A stretch of DNA of 64,000 bases from CAWIKY01 sp963836905 (GTDB lineage Bacteria; Pseudomonadota; Alphaproteobacteria; Caulobacterales; Hyphomonadaceae): NCBI GenBank assembly GCA_963836905.1, contig CAWIKY010000006.1, forward strand, positions 372,001 to 436,000, read 5' to 3'. Shown here piece by piece: positions 40,514 through 48,532 of this stretch. How positions within the stretch are numbered: the first letter of the stretch is position 1; each line of letters begins with the position of its first letter. The translations under genes and the position numbers were made by a program. The notes under the pieces were generated by a model that worked only from the letters and a program-made list of their open reading frames with translations, did no database searches and was not told the origin of the DNA.

Positions 40514-41141
40514 TTGCCTCCTCCGTTTGATCGCTCGGTCTTTGTAAATTGCCCATTTGATGAAGACTTCGAACCTATCCTACAAGCGATAGCGTTTTGC
40601 ATCGTGGAGCTGGGCTTCTATCCACGGTTGGCTCCCGAAAACACAGATAACGCCGCCGCGCGATTGGACCGTATTGCTGACTTAATTCGCGAGTCAAAAT
40701 TCGCCATTCATGATCTGACGCGATGCAAATCCTCAGAGGCTGGCGAATACGCCCGTTTGAACATGCCATTTGAGCTTGGGCTTGATCACGCATCGCGAAG
40801 GTTTGGGCAAGCCCCCCTGACTGACAAGCGTATATTAGTGCTTGAGCATACACGTTTTGATTATCAGCGGGCCTTATCCGATATCGCTGGGTGGGACATT
40901 CAGTCTCACGACGGAGATCACGAGAAGGCTGTTCGCAGAGTGCGCAGTTGGCTCATCGCCCAGGCTGGAGCGCCAGCCATAGGGGCATCGCTCAATTCAG
41001 GGGAAATACATCGCATTTCAAGAGTGGTATTGGGAACGAGAACTGGCCGCTGGATCGTCGGAAGAGGATATTCGGGAGTACCCCACGACGGAGTTTGTGC
41101 GGGCGATGCATGAATGGAAAATAGCTGGTGAACCAACCTGA
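40514..41141 (+). CDS. TIR/nucleoside deoxyribosyltransferase-like protein, frame broken by one extra base
   Basis: The N-terminal ~150 residues (VFVNCPFDEDFEPILQAIAFCIVELGFYPRLAPENTD, RLDRIADLIRESKFAIHDLTR, RLNMPFELGLDH) belong to a widespread family whose pattern suggests a TIR- or NDT-like Rossmann fold acting on nucleotides or NAD. At about 40994 one extra A shifts the frame; without it the protein continues IQGKYIAFQEWYWERELAAGSSEEDIREYPTTEFVRAMHEW to a stop at 41141, ~208 residues. Start is TTG directly after the DUF2188 stop, so the two genes are a coupled pair. A defence role is conjecture. Confidence 0.7.
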
Positions 41142-41433
41142 AAACACTGGGCCTACTGCGGGTAGTCCGGATTTGTTTCCGTCGGCCGCAGAGGCAGTCG
41201 AGAGGGCAGCGGGCAGGCTAGGCCGCTAGCGGAGTATCACCTTTTCGACGCGGCGAAGGGCGGCATGGCAGCTTCGAGTGACACCGCGCGTGAGCAGAGG
41301 GCGTGCGGCGGGAGGTGACTACGGGGCGCAGATTTGAGACACTGCCTCACAAGAAAATTCTACAGGTGGCGGCGAGTGTTGCATCCATGTACCAACGTAT
41401 CCATGCACCTTTATCAGCTACCGGCGGTTCATC

Positions 41434-42009
41434 ATGGCAAAGGTATCGCGAAAGCTTGTCTTGGATACATTGCTCGGTCGATTGAGTATCGAGGCATATC
41501 TTGAAAGCAGGCTGCCCGAGAACGGGAATTTGCTGCTTGAAGCTAGCGATATACAACCTTCAATGCCTTCACACATGCGGGTTGATCGTTGCAGGGCCGT
41601 TCTGGTGGAAGTCGCCGGAACCAGAGGCAAAATTTGCATAAGGTTGACGGTGCATCTCGATTCAGAGGCTGAAGGCTATTCATACACAGGCGAGTTTTTG
41701 GAAGCGATCAACTGGGAGACCGACAGGGGCGTTCTCGTCGTTGGAACCGAAGATGCGCCGGCTTTGTCTCACCGAATGCCGTGGTTTGACGTGACCATGT
41801 TCGACGTCATCGCACGTTACACACCTCGAGGAATGGAAATTCGTTTAGCCGCGAAACCAGAAATGAACCCGAGTACATTTCACCTGATTATTGCCGAGAA
41901 CCCGTCACCGGAACCCGTTCCTGATAGCGCATGGTTTGCTGTCGATATGCCTCACGAATTAGTGCTGCAGGCATTCGGAAAAGCGATGCCCGGTATCAGG
42001 CGAAGCTGA
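41434..42009 (+). CDS. Orphan protein in the tRNA-Gly accessory patch
   Basis: 191 residues, no signal or membrane helix, no known domain recognised. The sequence looks like a compact soluble alpha+beta protein (SMPSHMRVDRCRAVLVEVAGTRGKICIRLTVHLDSEAEGYSYTGEFLEAINWE). Base composition is more AT-rich than the neighbouring core genes, as for the two genes before it. The ~290 bases upstream hold nothing recognisable. Confidence 0.5.
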   Translation: MAKVSRKLVLDTLLGRLSIEAYLESRLPENGNLLLEASDIQPSMPSHMRVDRCRAVLVEVAGTRGKICIRLTVHLDSEAEGYSYTGEFLEAINWETDRGVLVVGTEDAPALSHRMPWFDVTMFDVIARYTPRGMEIRLAAKPEMNPSTFHLIIAENPSPEPVPDSAWFAVDMPHELVLQAFGKAMPGIRRS

Positions 42010-42519
42010 CGGCACAGTGGTTTGTATGTTTTGTTGTAAAAAGGCTGCCCCGAATATGGCTGACACCACTCCGGGGCGGCTGCTTCATACTGCGTAGCGT
42101 CTCTTCAGCCGCTTCCCCGGACGCGCGCAGCGACGATCCGGGGTCGCCTTTGGAGTGGCTGAAGCCTTCCCATCGCTCTCGCGCTTCGACAAGCTGAGCA
42201 TGAGACCCCGGCCTCTCAGCCTCCACCGCTCTTATCCTGAGCTTGTCGTAGGACCGGGACTGCGCCCCTGTGCTGCCAATCGAGCCCACACTTTCTACGC
42301 CACTCCAGCCGAAGGCGTGGAGTCCAGAAAACAGGTTCGAAGATGTGGCGTGGCTTGACCGCCGGTCTGGACGCCACGCGTGTTCCACGCTGGCGTGGCG
42401 GCGTTTGCGGTTTGCCTCGCCGCTCCCACCGCTCTCGATCCTTCGACGGGCTCAGGATGAGAGCGTTATTGTCGGAACGCGGGCATGGCCGCATAGTCCT
42501 ACCGTTCGGAGGGCATGTG
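42010..42519. repeat. Second intergenic repeat cluster
   Basis: No gene. Contains family B palindromes (42040-42085, 42108-42148), a family A partial copy (42302-42400) and three CTTCGACAAGCTCAGGATGA-type strings (42177-42210, 42230-42255, 42431-42465). It closes the right end of the accessory patch that begins at tRNA-Gly. Confidence 0.7.
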
Positions 42520-43104
42520 ATGAAAACCGCAATTCTTGCCTGTCTCGTCGCCTGCGCGGGGCTGCTCACCGGTGCCGGGTTTTCGCTCTGGCAATCGGGA
42601 CAGAGCGGGATGTCGAGCGTCGACGGGCAATGGATGACGAACCCGGATATCGGCTCGGCCGAGGCAGACGGCATGCTTCGCGCGCGGGTTGCCCGGAGCG
42701 GCCTCTTCGCGCTCACCCGCAACGAGGCGGTCTATTATGTACGGTCCACAGACGATTCCGACGCGCGGCTCGACCCGGCCTGCAGCTACCGGCTCTCGGG
42801 CGGCGCGCTGCCGGCCAGCTGGTGGTCTGTCACGCTCTATGACGAGGCACATTTTCTTGCCCGCAACACGGATGATGCCGCCTCGATCAACGCCGATATG
42901 CCGGGGCTGGTCGCGGATGGCTGGAGCGCCCTGATCGGCCCCGACCGTCCGGGCTCCGGCGACGCCTGGCTGTCCACATCCGGAGCCGTCAGCTTCGACC
43001 TGACGCTGCGGCTTTACGAGCCGGACTTGCCTGCGCTTGGCTTGTCTGCGGGCGCGGCGTTCCCGGCACTGGAAAAGCTCTCTTGCCCCGGGGAGCAGAG
43101 CTGA
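42520..43104 (+). CDS. DUF1214 domain exported protein
   Basis: 194 residues with an N-terminal helix or signal (KTAILACLVACAGLLTGAGFSLW). The rest follows the DUF1214 pattern: ARSGLFALTRNEAVYYVRSTDDSDARLDPACSYRLSGGALPASWWSVTLYDEAHFLARN and AWLSTSGAVSFDLTLRLYEPD. DUF1214 and DUF1254 domains are often joined in one protein; here they are split into two coupled genes. Function unknown. GGAGGG lies upstream; longer in-frame starts run into the repeat cluster and are rejected. Confidence 0.8.
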   Translation: MKTAILACLVACAGLLTGAGFSLWQSGQSGMSSVDGQWMTNPDIGSAEADGMLRARVARSGLFALTRNEAVYYVRSTDDSDARLDPACSYRLSGGALPASWWSVTLYDEAHFLARNTDDAASINADMPGLVADGWSALIGPDRPGSGDAWLSTSGAVSFDLTLRLYEPDLPALGLSAGAAFPALEKLSCPGEQS

Positions 43105-43622
43105 TGCGTCGCGCGCTCATTCTGGCAGCGCTGTTTGCGCTCTGCGGGCTCATCGGCTGGTGGGGAGCGACCTGGGCGACGCCGCGCGTCATCATGAAAA
43201 TTGCCATGCAGGGGATGGAAGACCGGGCGGGCGGGCCGAACCGGATGATCCATGCGCCGCCGCCGACGCCGCAGTCACGCGCCATTGTGCGTCCCTCGCC
43301 GGATCTTCTCTATTCGGTCTGCGCCTTCGACCTGACCGGCGGCGATGCGGCGCTTACCATCGGGGCCATGCAAGGCTATTGGTCGGCCTCTTTCTATGAT
43401 GCGGCGACGAACAATTTTCACGTCCTGAATTCGCGCACCGCCGTGCCCGGACCGCACCGTTTTCGGCTCACGCGCGATGAGGACGGTCAAAGCGCGGCAG
43501 ATGTCATTGTTAGCCCGGGCAAGCGCGGCGCTGTCCTCATCCGACGGCGCATTGGCAATATGGACGACCTTCAGGCAGCGCAGCGCGCCCAGTCGCAGGA
43601 TGCCTGTTCGGCGGTGGAATAA
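43104..43622 (+). CDS. DUF1254 domain exported protein
   Basis: 172 residues: N-terminal helix RRALILAALFALCGLIGWWGATWATP, then RAIVRPSPDLLYSVCAFDLTGGDAALTIGAMQGYWSASFYDAATNNFHVLN, the short DUF1254 form. Start ATG overlaps the DUF1214 stop (TGATG), so the pair is translationally coupled and probably forms one complex in the periplasm. Confidence 0.78.
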   Translation: MRRALILAALFALCGLIGWWGATWATPRVIMKIAMQGMEDRAGGPNRMIHAPPPTPQSRAIVRPSPDLLYSVCAFDLTGGDAALTIGAMQGYWSASFYDAATNNFHVLNSRTAVPGPHRFRLTRDEDGQSAADVIVSPGKRGAVLIRRRIGNMDDLQAAQRAQSQDACSAVE

Positions 43623-43704
43623 GGCTGGCGCGGATTGCGTCTGTGCAGTCCCCGTCCGTGGTGAGCGTTGCTATCGCTTTGTCGCAGGTGTAAAATAATA
43701 CCCT

Positions 43705-44058
43705 ATGCGATTGCGCTCCATCCTTCTCTGTCTGTTGTTTGCGCTGGCCCTGGCCATGAATGCTGCGGCTGAACCCTGCAATATGGACAGGCCCGAAGCT
43801 GTCGCGCAAACCGCTGCCGTGAAAGCCATGCCGTGCCATGAGATGGCAAGCGATAGCGACACGCGCGACATGCCGCAAATGCCGGACGATAAAGACGGCA
43901 TCTGCTGTTGCCCGGCAGTTTCGACGCCAACGGTGTTTGTCGGAGATGATAGCCTGAAAAGCCGGTTTGTTGCTGTCAGCGCCAAATGGGCGTTCGCACT
44001 TCCGCAGGCCATTACGAACCCGCCTCTGGAATACGACCCGCCTCCGCCGCGCGCCTGA
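43705..44058 (+). CDS. Exported Cys/Met/His-rich protein of putative metal operon
   Basis: 117 residues. Signal RLRSILLCLLFALALAMNAAAEP. Potential metal ligands are dense: PCNMDRPEAV, AMPCHEMASD, TRDMPQMPDDKDGICCCPA. The layout resembles the small DUF2946-type proteins found with copper and other metal-resistance genes, but identity is not certain. First gene of a tight four-gene run ending with a heavy-metal-associated domain protein and a MerC-like membrane protein. Confidence 0.6.
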   Translation: MRLRSILLCLLFALALAMNAAAEPCNMDRPEAVAQTAAVKAMPCHEMASDSDTRDMPQMPDDKDGICCCPAVSTPTVFVGDDSLKSRFVAVSAKWAFALPQAITNPPLEYDPPPPRA

Positions 44059-44096
44059 TCCGAACCAACCGGATCAACCAGGCAGGACAGTTTCAG

Positions 44097-44738
44097 ATGA
44101 AATACACATGTGCCGCGGTCCTCGCGGCAATAGCGCTGGCATGGGCCCATGGCCCGGCCGAAGCGAGACCGGTATCGTATCCGGGCGGGTGGACGGCAAT
44201 GCAGATGAATAACGGGGATTATTCCTCGCTTCACCTGCACTATTCGCCCACCTTTCAGGACTCGATCGGGCTCTATTCGGAACGCAACTGGGGCAATGAC
44301 TGGCACTTTACCGGCGTCCAGTACAACCGCCTCGTCAAGCGATGGAACGAGACGGGCTCGCAAGCCAATCTCTATCTGAACCTTGGGGCAGGCCAGGCCG
44401 ATCCGTTCGGCCCGGAAGGTCCCGAACTGGCAGGCTTCATCGGCGTGTCTGCCGACTGGGAAACCCGTCGCTGGTTCACCTCATGGTCGGCACGGGCCTA
44501 TGATACCGGCTTTGATCGTACGGTCCGCCAATCGGCCCGCCTCGGCATCGCCCCCTATATCGGGGATTATGGCGACCTGCATACCTGGCTGATGCTGCAG
44601 GTCGAAAACCAGCCTGACAGCGAAACGCCGACGACGGTCACCCCGCTCGTCCGCTTCTTCTACGACGTCCAGCTCCTCGAGCTTGGATACACCCCCGAAA
44701 CAGACCGGTTCATGGCGAACTGGATCATCAGATTCTAG
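44097..44738 (+). CDS. Exported protein, possible outer-membrane protein of the metal operon
   Basis: 213 residues with signal KYTCAAVLAAIALAWAHGPAEA. The mature part is rich in aromatic residues with alternating patterns suggestive of beta strands (YSSLHLHYSPTFQDSIGLYSERNWGNDWHFTGVQYNRLVKRW) and ends in Phe (ANWIIRF), the usual terminal residue of outer-membrane barrels. No family is recognised. It sits two bases before the HMA gene. Confidence 0.6.
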   Translation: MKYTCAAVLAAIALAWAHGPAEARPVSYPGGWTAMQMNNGDYSSLHLHYSPTFQDSIGLYSERNWGNDWHFTGVQYNRLVKRWNETGSQANLYLNLGAGQADPFGPEGPELAGFIGVSADWETRRWFTSWSARAYDTGFDRTVRQSARLGIAPYIGDYGDLHTWLMLQVENQPDSETPTTVTPLVRFFYDVQLLELGYTPETDRFMANWIIRF

Positions 44739-44740
44739 GA

Positions 44741-45082
44741 ATGACTGACATGAAACATCTCAATCTCTTGCTCTGCTGCGCAGCGCTCGCACTTTCCACC
44801 GCTCCGGTATCCGCACAGTCGCAGGCAGCACCGGAGGCAACCGCCACACAGGCCACCATGCTGACCGTTCACGTCAAGGGCATGGTCTGCGACTTCTGTG
44901 CCCGCGCGGTCACCAAGGTGTTTTCAAGGAACAAGGCCGTCGACGGCGTCCATGTCGATCTGGACTCCGGCGAAATCCATGTTGGCCTCAAGCCCGGCAT
45001 GATGCTCGCCGATGACGAGGTCGAAGCCATGGTCAAGAAGTCCGGCTATGCCATGGTTTCCGTCGAACGCGAGGCAATGTGA
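44741..45082 (+). CDS. Periplasmic heavy-metal-associated (HMA) domain protein
   Basis: 113 residues: signal KHLNLLLCCAALALSTAPVSAQ, then an HMA fold, LTVHVKGMVCDFCARAVTKVF, with the metal-binding CxxC pair (here Cys-Asp-Phe-Cys) and the KSGYAMVSVE end. Likely passes a soft metal to the membrane protein encoded next, as MerP does with MerT. Start at 44741 or at the second Met, 44750, which is better spaced from AGGAA. Confidence 0.85.
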   Translation: MTDMKHLNLLLCCAALALSTAPVSAQSQAAPEATATQATMLTVHVKGMVCDFCARAVTKVFSRNKAVDGVHVDLDSGEIHVGLKPGMMLADDEVEAMVKKSGYAMVSVEREAM

Positions 45083-45475
45083 CCGCGCTCGATCGCGATG
45101 TCCGCCCGCCAAGCATTCTTCCGGCAACGCTTGCGCTCTTCACCTCCGTCTCGACGCTGATCTGCTGCGCCCTTCCGGCTCTGCTGGTCAGTATCGGAAT
45201 GGGGGCGGTCATGGCCGGTCTCATCGAGACCGTGCCGGGCATCACCTGGCTCGGTGCCAACAAGGCTTTTGGTCTTCGCATTTGCAGGCGGAATGCTGCT
45301 GGCCTCGGGGCTCTGGCAATGGCACGCCAGATCTCTGCCCTGTCCGGCGGACCCGGCCAAGGCGCTTGCCTGCACGCGTCTGCGACGGCTGGGATGGTGG
45401 CTCTGGTGGATCGGCGTGGCTGCCTTCGTTGTCGGCGCGTTCTTCGCGTTCTTTGCGGCATACGTGCTGATCTGA
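45079..45475 (+). CDS. MerC/MerT-like small membrane protein, frame broken by one extra base
   Basis: Starts GTG overlapping the HMA stop. The first frame has STLICCALPALLVSIGMGAVMAGLIETVPGITWLGANKA with a CC pair in helix 1. One extra T in the run 45267-45270 then shifts the frame; without it LVFAFAGGMLLASGLWQW, a CPADPAKALAC pair and two more helices follow (WWLWWIGVAAFVVGAFFAFFAAYVLI). The restored ~131-residue protein has four helices and two cysteine pairs, the layout of MerC-type metal importers. Exact family unsure. Confidence 0.65.
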
Positions 45476-45518
45476 GGGTTTCGCTTCGGGCCGGGAGGCT
45501 GCTTGCAGCCATCCCGGC

Positions 45519-46463
45519 TCATCTTCCGTCCTCCTCGTAAACGACACGGAAACCAAGGTGCGAGGTGGAAAAGTCACGTTCCTGCGGGTGGCGCGCAGCG
45601 GGCCGGTAACGGCGGCAGAAGTTTTGCGCGCAGAGCCATGAGCCGCCGCGGATCGTCCCGGAATTGCGATCAACCGGGTCGAATTGTCCGCTCGTCCATT
45701 CCCAGACATTGCCTGTCATGTCGTGGAGCCCGAAACCGTTGGCCGGAAAACACCCGACGGGCGCCGTGCCGGCATAGCCGTCCGCGCCTGAGTCCTCCAG
45801 CGGAAACGCGCCCTGCCAGGTATTGGCCTTTGGCGGGCCTGTCTCGGGTGGCTCTTCGCCCCATTCATACCGGGCCCCTGCCAGACCGCCGCGCGCCGCA
45901 TACTCCCATTCCGCCTCGGTCGGCAGCCGCCCGCCTGCCCAGTCTGCAAAAGCGGCCGCATCGGCATGTGAAACATGCACCACGGGGTGATGCATGCGGG
46001 CCTTGATCGTACTGCCGGGTCCTTCGGGGTGTCGCCAGTCCGCGCCCTCGACAAATTGCCACCATTGCGCCGAACCGGAGACAAGCGGTGAAATGAAGAC
46101 AGCCGAACCGGGTGCGATCCCGTCGACGCTGCGCTCTGCCTGCGTGACGTGGCCGGTCGCGGTGACGAAGTCCGCAAACTGCGCATTGGTCACTTCTGTC
46201 CGGTCGATTGAGAAGGCGGCGACCGTAATCGTCCGCACCGGCGCTTCTTCGGGGTAGGCGTCAGCTGCCCCCATCGCGAATGTACCACCCGGCAGACTGA
46301 CCCGGCCGGGTGCGCTTGCGCATGCCGCCGGGGCGGTGGAGGCTTTGGCCGCACCGTTCTGGCTGCCCGTATCACAGGCGGCAAGCAGGGCTGTCGTTGC
46401 CAGAAACAGCGCCGCTACATGGCATTGTCCGGAACCAAAAAAACGGTGACGCCCCACGCACAT
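45519..46463 (-). CDS. Formylglycine-generating-enzyme (SUMF1) family lipoprotein
   Basis: 314 residues. VAALFLATTALLAAC is a lipoprotein signal placed ~20 residues in. The FGE domain starts PGGTFAMGAADAYPEEAPVRTITVAAFSIDRTEVTNAQFADFV and ends NVWEWTS...GTIRGGSWLCAQNFCRRYRPAARHP. Cys278 and Cys283 have the same C-x4-C spacing as the copper-binding cysteines of true formylglycine-generating enzymes, so sulfatase maturation activity is plausible, though no sulfatase is in the window. The ATG directly follows the CoA-transferase stop (TGAATG). Confidence 0.85.
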   Translation of the reverse strand: MCVGRHRFFGSGQCHVAALFLATTALLAACDTGSQNGAAKASTAPAACASAPGRVSLPGGTFAMGAADAYPEEAPVRTITVAAFSIDRTEVTNAQFADFVTATGHVTQAERSVDGIAPGSAVFISPLVSGSAQWWQFVEGADWRHPEGPGSTIKARMHHPVVHVSHADAAAFADWAGGRLPTEAEWEYAARGGLAGARYEWGEEPPETGPPKANTWQGAFPLEDSGADGYAGTAPVGCFPANGFGLHDMTGNVWEWTSGQFDPVDRNSGTIRGGSWLCAQNFCRRYRPAARHPQERDFSTSHLGFRVVYEEDGR

Positions 46464-47675
46464 TCAGATGATACCGCGTCCGCGAAGCTCTGCCAGCCTT
46501 GCGTCATCAATGCCGGGCAGACGGCCCAGCACCGCGTCATTATGCTCACCAAGTTCCGGGGCAGGGGAGCGTACGCCTCCCGGCGTAGCCGAAAGACGTG
46601 GCACGACATTCTGCATCCTTACCGGCCCGAGCCCCGGCGTCTCCACCTCGGTCAGGGCGCCGCGCGCAGCGAAATGGGGGTCGGCCAGCATGTCGGCGGC
46701 CCCGAAAATGCGGCCCGCCGGAATGCCCGCTGCATCGAGCCTCGACAGCGCGTCCGATGATGGCAGGCTGCGCGTCCAGTCGGCGACGATCCCGTCAATC
46801 TCCGTCTGGTTCGCGCCGCGCGCGGCATGGGTTGCAAAGCGCGGATCGGTGCCGAGTTCGGGTTGGCCCATCACCTCAGCCAGACGCCGGAACACGGTAT
46901 CCTGATTGGCCCCGATCAGGATGTCGGTACCGTCGCCGCAGGGATAGACATTCGAGGGCGCGATGCCAGGCAGGGACGAGCCCGAGCGTTCGCGCTGATA
47001 GCCTTCGCCCTGATATTCAGCGACCATGCTTTCGGTCATGGCCAGCACGGATTCGTAAAGCGCTGAGTCCACCATTTGCCCTTCGCCGGTGATGTCGCGC
47101 GCCCGCAAAGCCGCCACGCAGCCAAGCGCGGCGAACGTTGCCGCCAGCGAGTCGCCGATGGAGATGCCCATGCGGACCGGCGGGCGGTCCGGATAGCCTG
47201 CCAGCCGCCGAAACCCGCCCATCGCCTCGCCGATCAGTCCGAAAGACGCACGTGTCGCATAGGGACCGTCCTGCCCGTAGCCGCTGACCCGCGCCATGAT
47301 GAGCTTCGGGTTTGCGGCTTTCAGCGTCTCCCAGCCCAGACCCCATTTTTCCATGACTCCCGGACGGAAGTTCTCGATCAGGATATCGCACGAGGCGATG
47401 AGGTCGCGGGCCAGCTTCTGGCCGTCCGGTTCGCGCAGATTGAGGGTGACGCTCTGCTTGTTACGGGCAATCACGGCCCACCAATAGGAGCGACCATCCT
47501 TCAGCACATGCCCCCATTGGCGCATCGGGTCGCCGCCTTGCGGTGGTTCGACCTTGATGATGTCTGCGCCCATATCGCCGAGCAATTGTCCGCAGAACGG
47601 ACCGGCGATGAGAGATCCCATCTCGACCACTTTGATACCGGAAAGCGGGCCGTGGGGCAGGTCGCTCATGTCCAT
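46464..47675 (-). CDS. Class III (CaiB/BaiF) CoA-transferase
   Basis: 403 residues. GIKVVEMGSLIAGPFCGQLLGDMGADIIKVEPPQGGDPMRQWG is the family N-terminus; FRPGVMEKWGLGWE, GYGQDGPYATRASF and MGISIGDSLAATFA (Asp175, the expected acyl-anhydride aspartate) follow. Transfers CoA between organic acids; substrates unknown. The downstream FGE gene is coupled to it. Full family length. Confidence 0.9.
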   Translation of the reverse strand: MDMSDLPHGPLSGIKVVEMGSLIAGPFCGQLLGDMGADIIKVEPPQGGDPMRQWGHVLKDGRSYWWAVIARNKQSVTLNLREPDGQKLARDLIASCDILIENFRPGVMEKWGLGWETLKAANPKLIMARVSGYGQDGPYATRASFGLIGEAMGGFRRLAGYPDRPPVRMGISIGDSLAATFAALGCVAALRARDITGEGQMVDSALYESVLAMTESMVAEYQGEGYQRERSGSSLPGIAPSNVYPCGDGTDILIGANQDTVFRRLAEVMGQPELGTDPRFATHAARGANQTEIDGIVADWTRSLPSSDALSRLDAAGIPAGRIFGAADMLADPHFAARGALTEVETPGLGPVRMQNVVPRLSATPGGVRSPAPELGEHNDAVLGRLPGIDDARLAELRGRGII

Positions 47676-47741
47676 ATCTCTCCCGTTTCTCGGGTATGGA
47701 ACACGAGCCAGACGCGTGCGTCAAACGGGTTGCCGTGCCAG

Positions 47742-47781
47742 CTAGCCGTCGGCCATCGACCAGGTGCCGATCTGGCCTGCG
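47742..47781. repeat. Direct repeat, left copy, bounding the 47.8-50.1 kb insert
   Basis: About 38 bases starting CTAGCCGTCGGCCATCGACC, differing at two positions from 50060-50099. On the minus strand it encodes the last residues of the gene at 50060 (QIGTWSMADG, stop). A little beyond, TTCCTC...GCGCCAAA also resembles that gene (AKLF), so this is a truncated copy of its 3' end. Confidence 0.8.
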
Positions 47782-47821
47782 AGGAAGAGTTTGGCGCGTC
47801 GATAAGGTGTACGCTTATGTG

Positions 47822-48223
47822 TCAGGCTTGCTTCTTCGGTCGCCCGCCCTTGGCACCGTTCATCCGTGCCGCCGCAGCCTTTGCCGGTGATGTGGCCTGC
47901 CCAGCCCGGCGGGCCATGTGGGCTCTGGTTCCGAACACCCCTCCCAACAGGCCTTGCACGGAAAAGTCGGCGTCAAGGGCGTCCCAATGCAGACCGTAAC
48001 CCGCGCCGAGGATCTCAACCGCGGCCAGTTCGTCATCCGTCGCCAACTCCAGCCCTTGTGCCATACGGGGCGGAAACGCAAAGGTGCAGCCGTTAGTCAG
48101 ATCAACGATGATCCGGCCGTTTTTCCTATCATACCGAACGGCGACCGCGCGCGGTTCGGTCTGCTGTGCGATGCGACCACGCTCCAGGGCTCCGTCGATT
48201 TCCGCGTTTGTCAAATCAACCAT
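47822..48223 (-). CDS. DUF2442 domain protein
   Basis: 133 residues. AVAVRYDRKNGRIIVDLTNGCTFAFPPRMAQGLELATDDELAAVEILGAGYGLHWDALDADFSVQGLLGGVFG is the DUF2442 pattern. A basic C-terminus (AAAARMNGAKGGRPKKQA) suggests nucleic-acid contact. Together with the DUF4160 gene it forms the common DUF4160-DUF2442 pair, which has a toxin-antitoxin-like layout. Start ATG overlaps the end of the DUF4160 gene. Confidence 0.85.
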   Translation of the reverse strand: MVDLTNAEIDGALERGRIAQQTEPRAVAVRYDRKNGRIIVDLTNGCTFAFPPRMAQGLELATDDELAAVEILGAGYGLHWDALDADFSVQGLLGGVFGTRAHMARRAGQATSPAKAAAARMNGAKGGRPKKQA

Positions 48224-48455
48224 GGATTTCCCTCCATCTGATAACAAATGCTTCCTGCCGGTCACGGACAAGGTGCATGGCACGGCGTAGATCGTTCGCC
48301 TTCATGCCTTCAGCCGAGATGAGCGCCGGAGACCCTTCCGGGCCGACCAGATTGATTTTGGCGTGCCCATCACCAAAAACATGAACATGGGCCGGTTCGT
48401 GATCGTCCGTGAAGATGACGACGCGCAAGCCATGCGCACGGTATATCGTGACCAT
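48216..48455 (-). CDS. DUF4160 domain protein
   Basis: 79 residues. TIYRAHGLRVVIFTDDHEPAHVHVFGDGHAKINL is the DUF4160 signature with the HxPxHxHV histidine cluster (here HEPAHVHV). Partner of the DUF2442 gene, which begins before this one ends. Activity unproven; possible RNase-type toxin by analogy with the gene layout. Confidence 0.85.
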   Translation of the reverse strand: MVTIYRAHGLRVVIFTDDHEPAHVHVFGDGHAKINLVGPEGSPALISAEGMKANDLRRAMHLVRDRQEAFVIRWREIHG

Positions 48456-48532
48456 ACCACAAAGCAACCTATCTGGTTGGGTTATTCAAGCGGCGGTGAG
48501 TGGACGGTTCGGCGGCAGGTCTTAACGCGTTT

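Noticed and set aside
39815..42519. Complete integrative element at tRNA-Gly
   Set aside because: No integrase and no second copy of the tRNA 3' end; called only an accessory patch.
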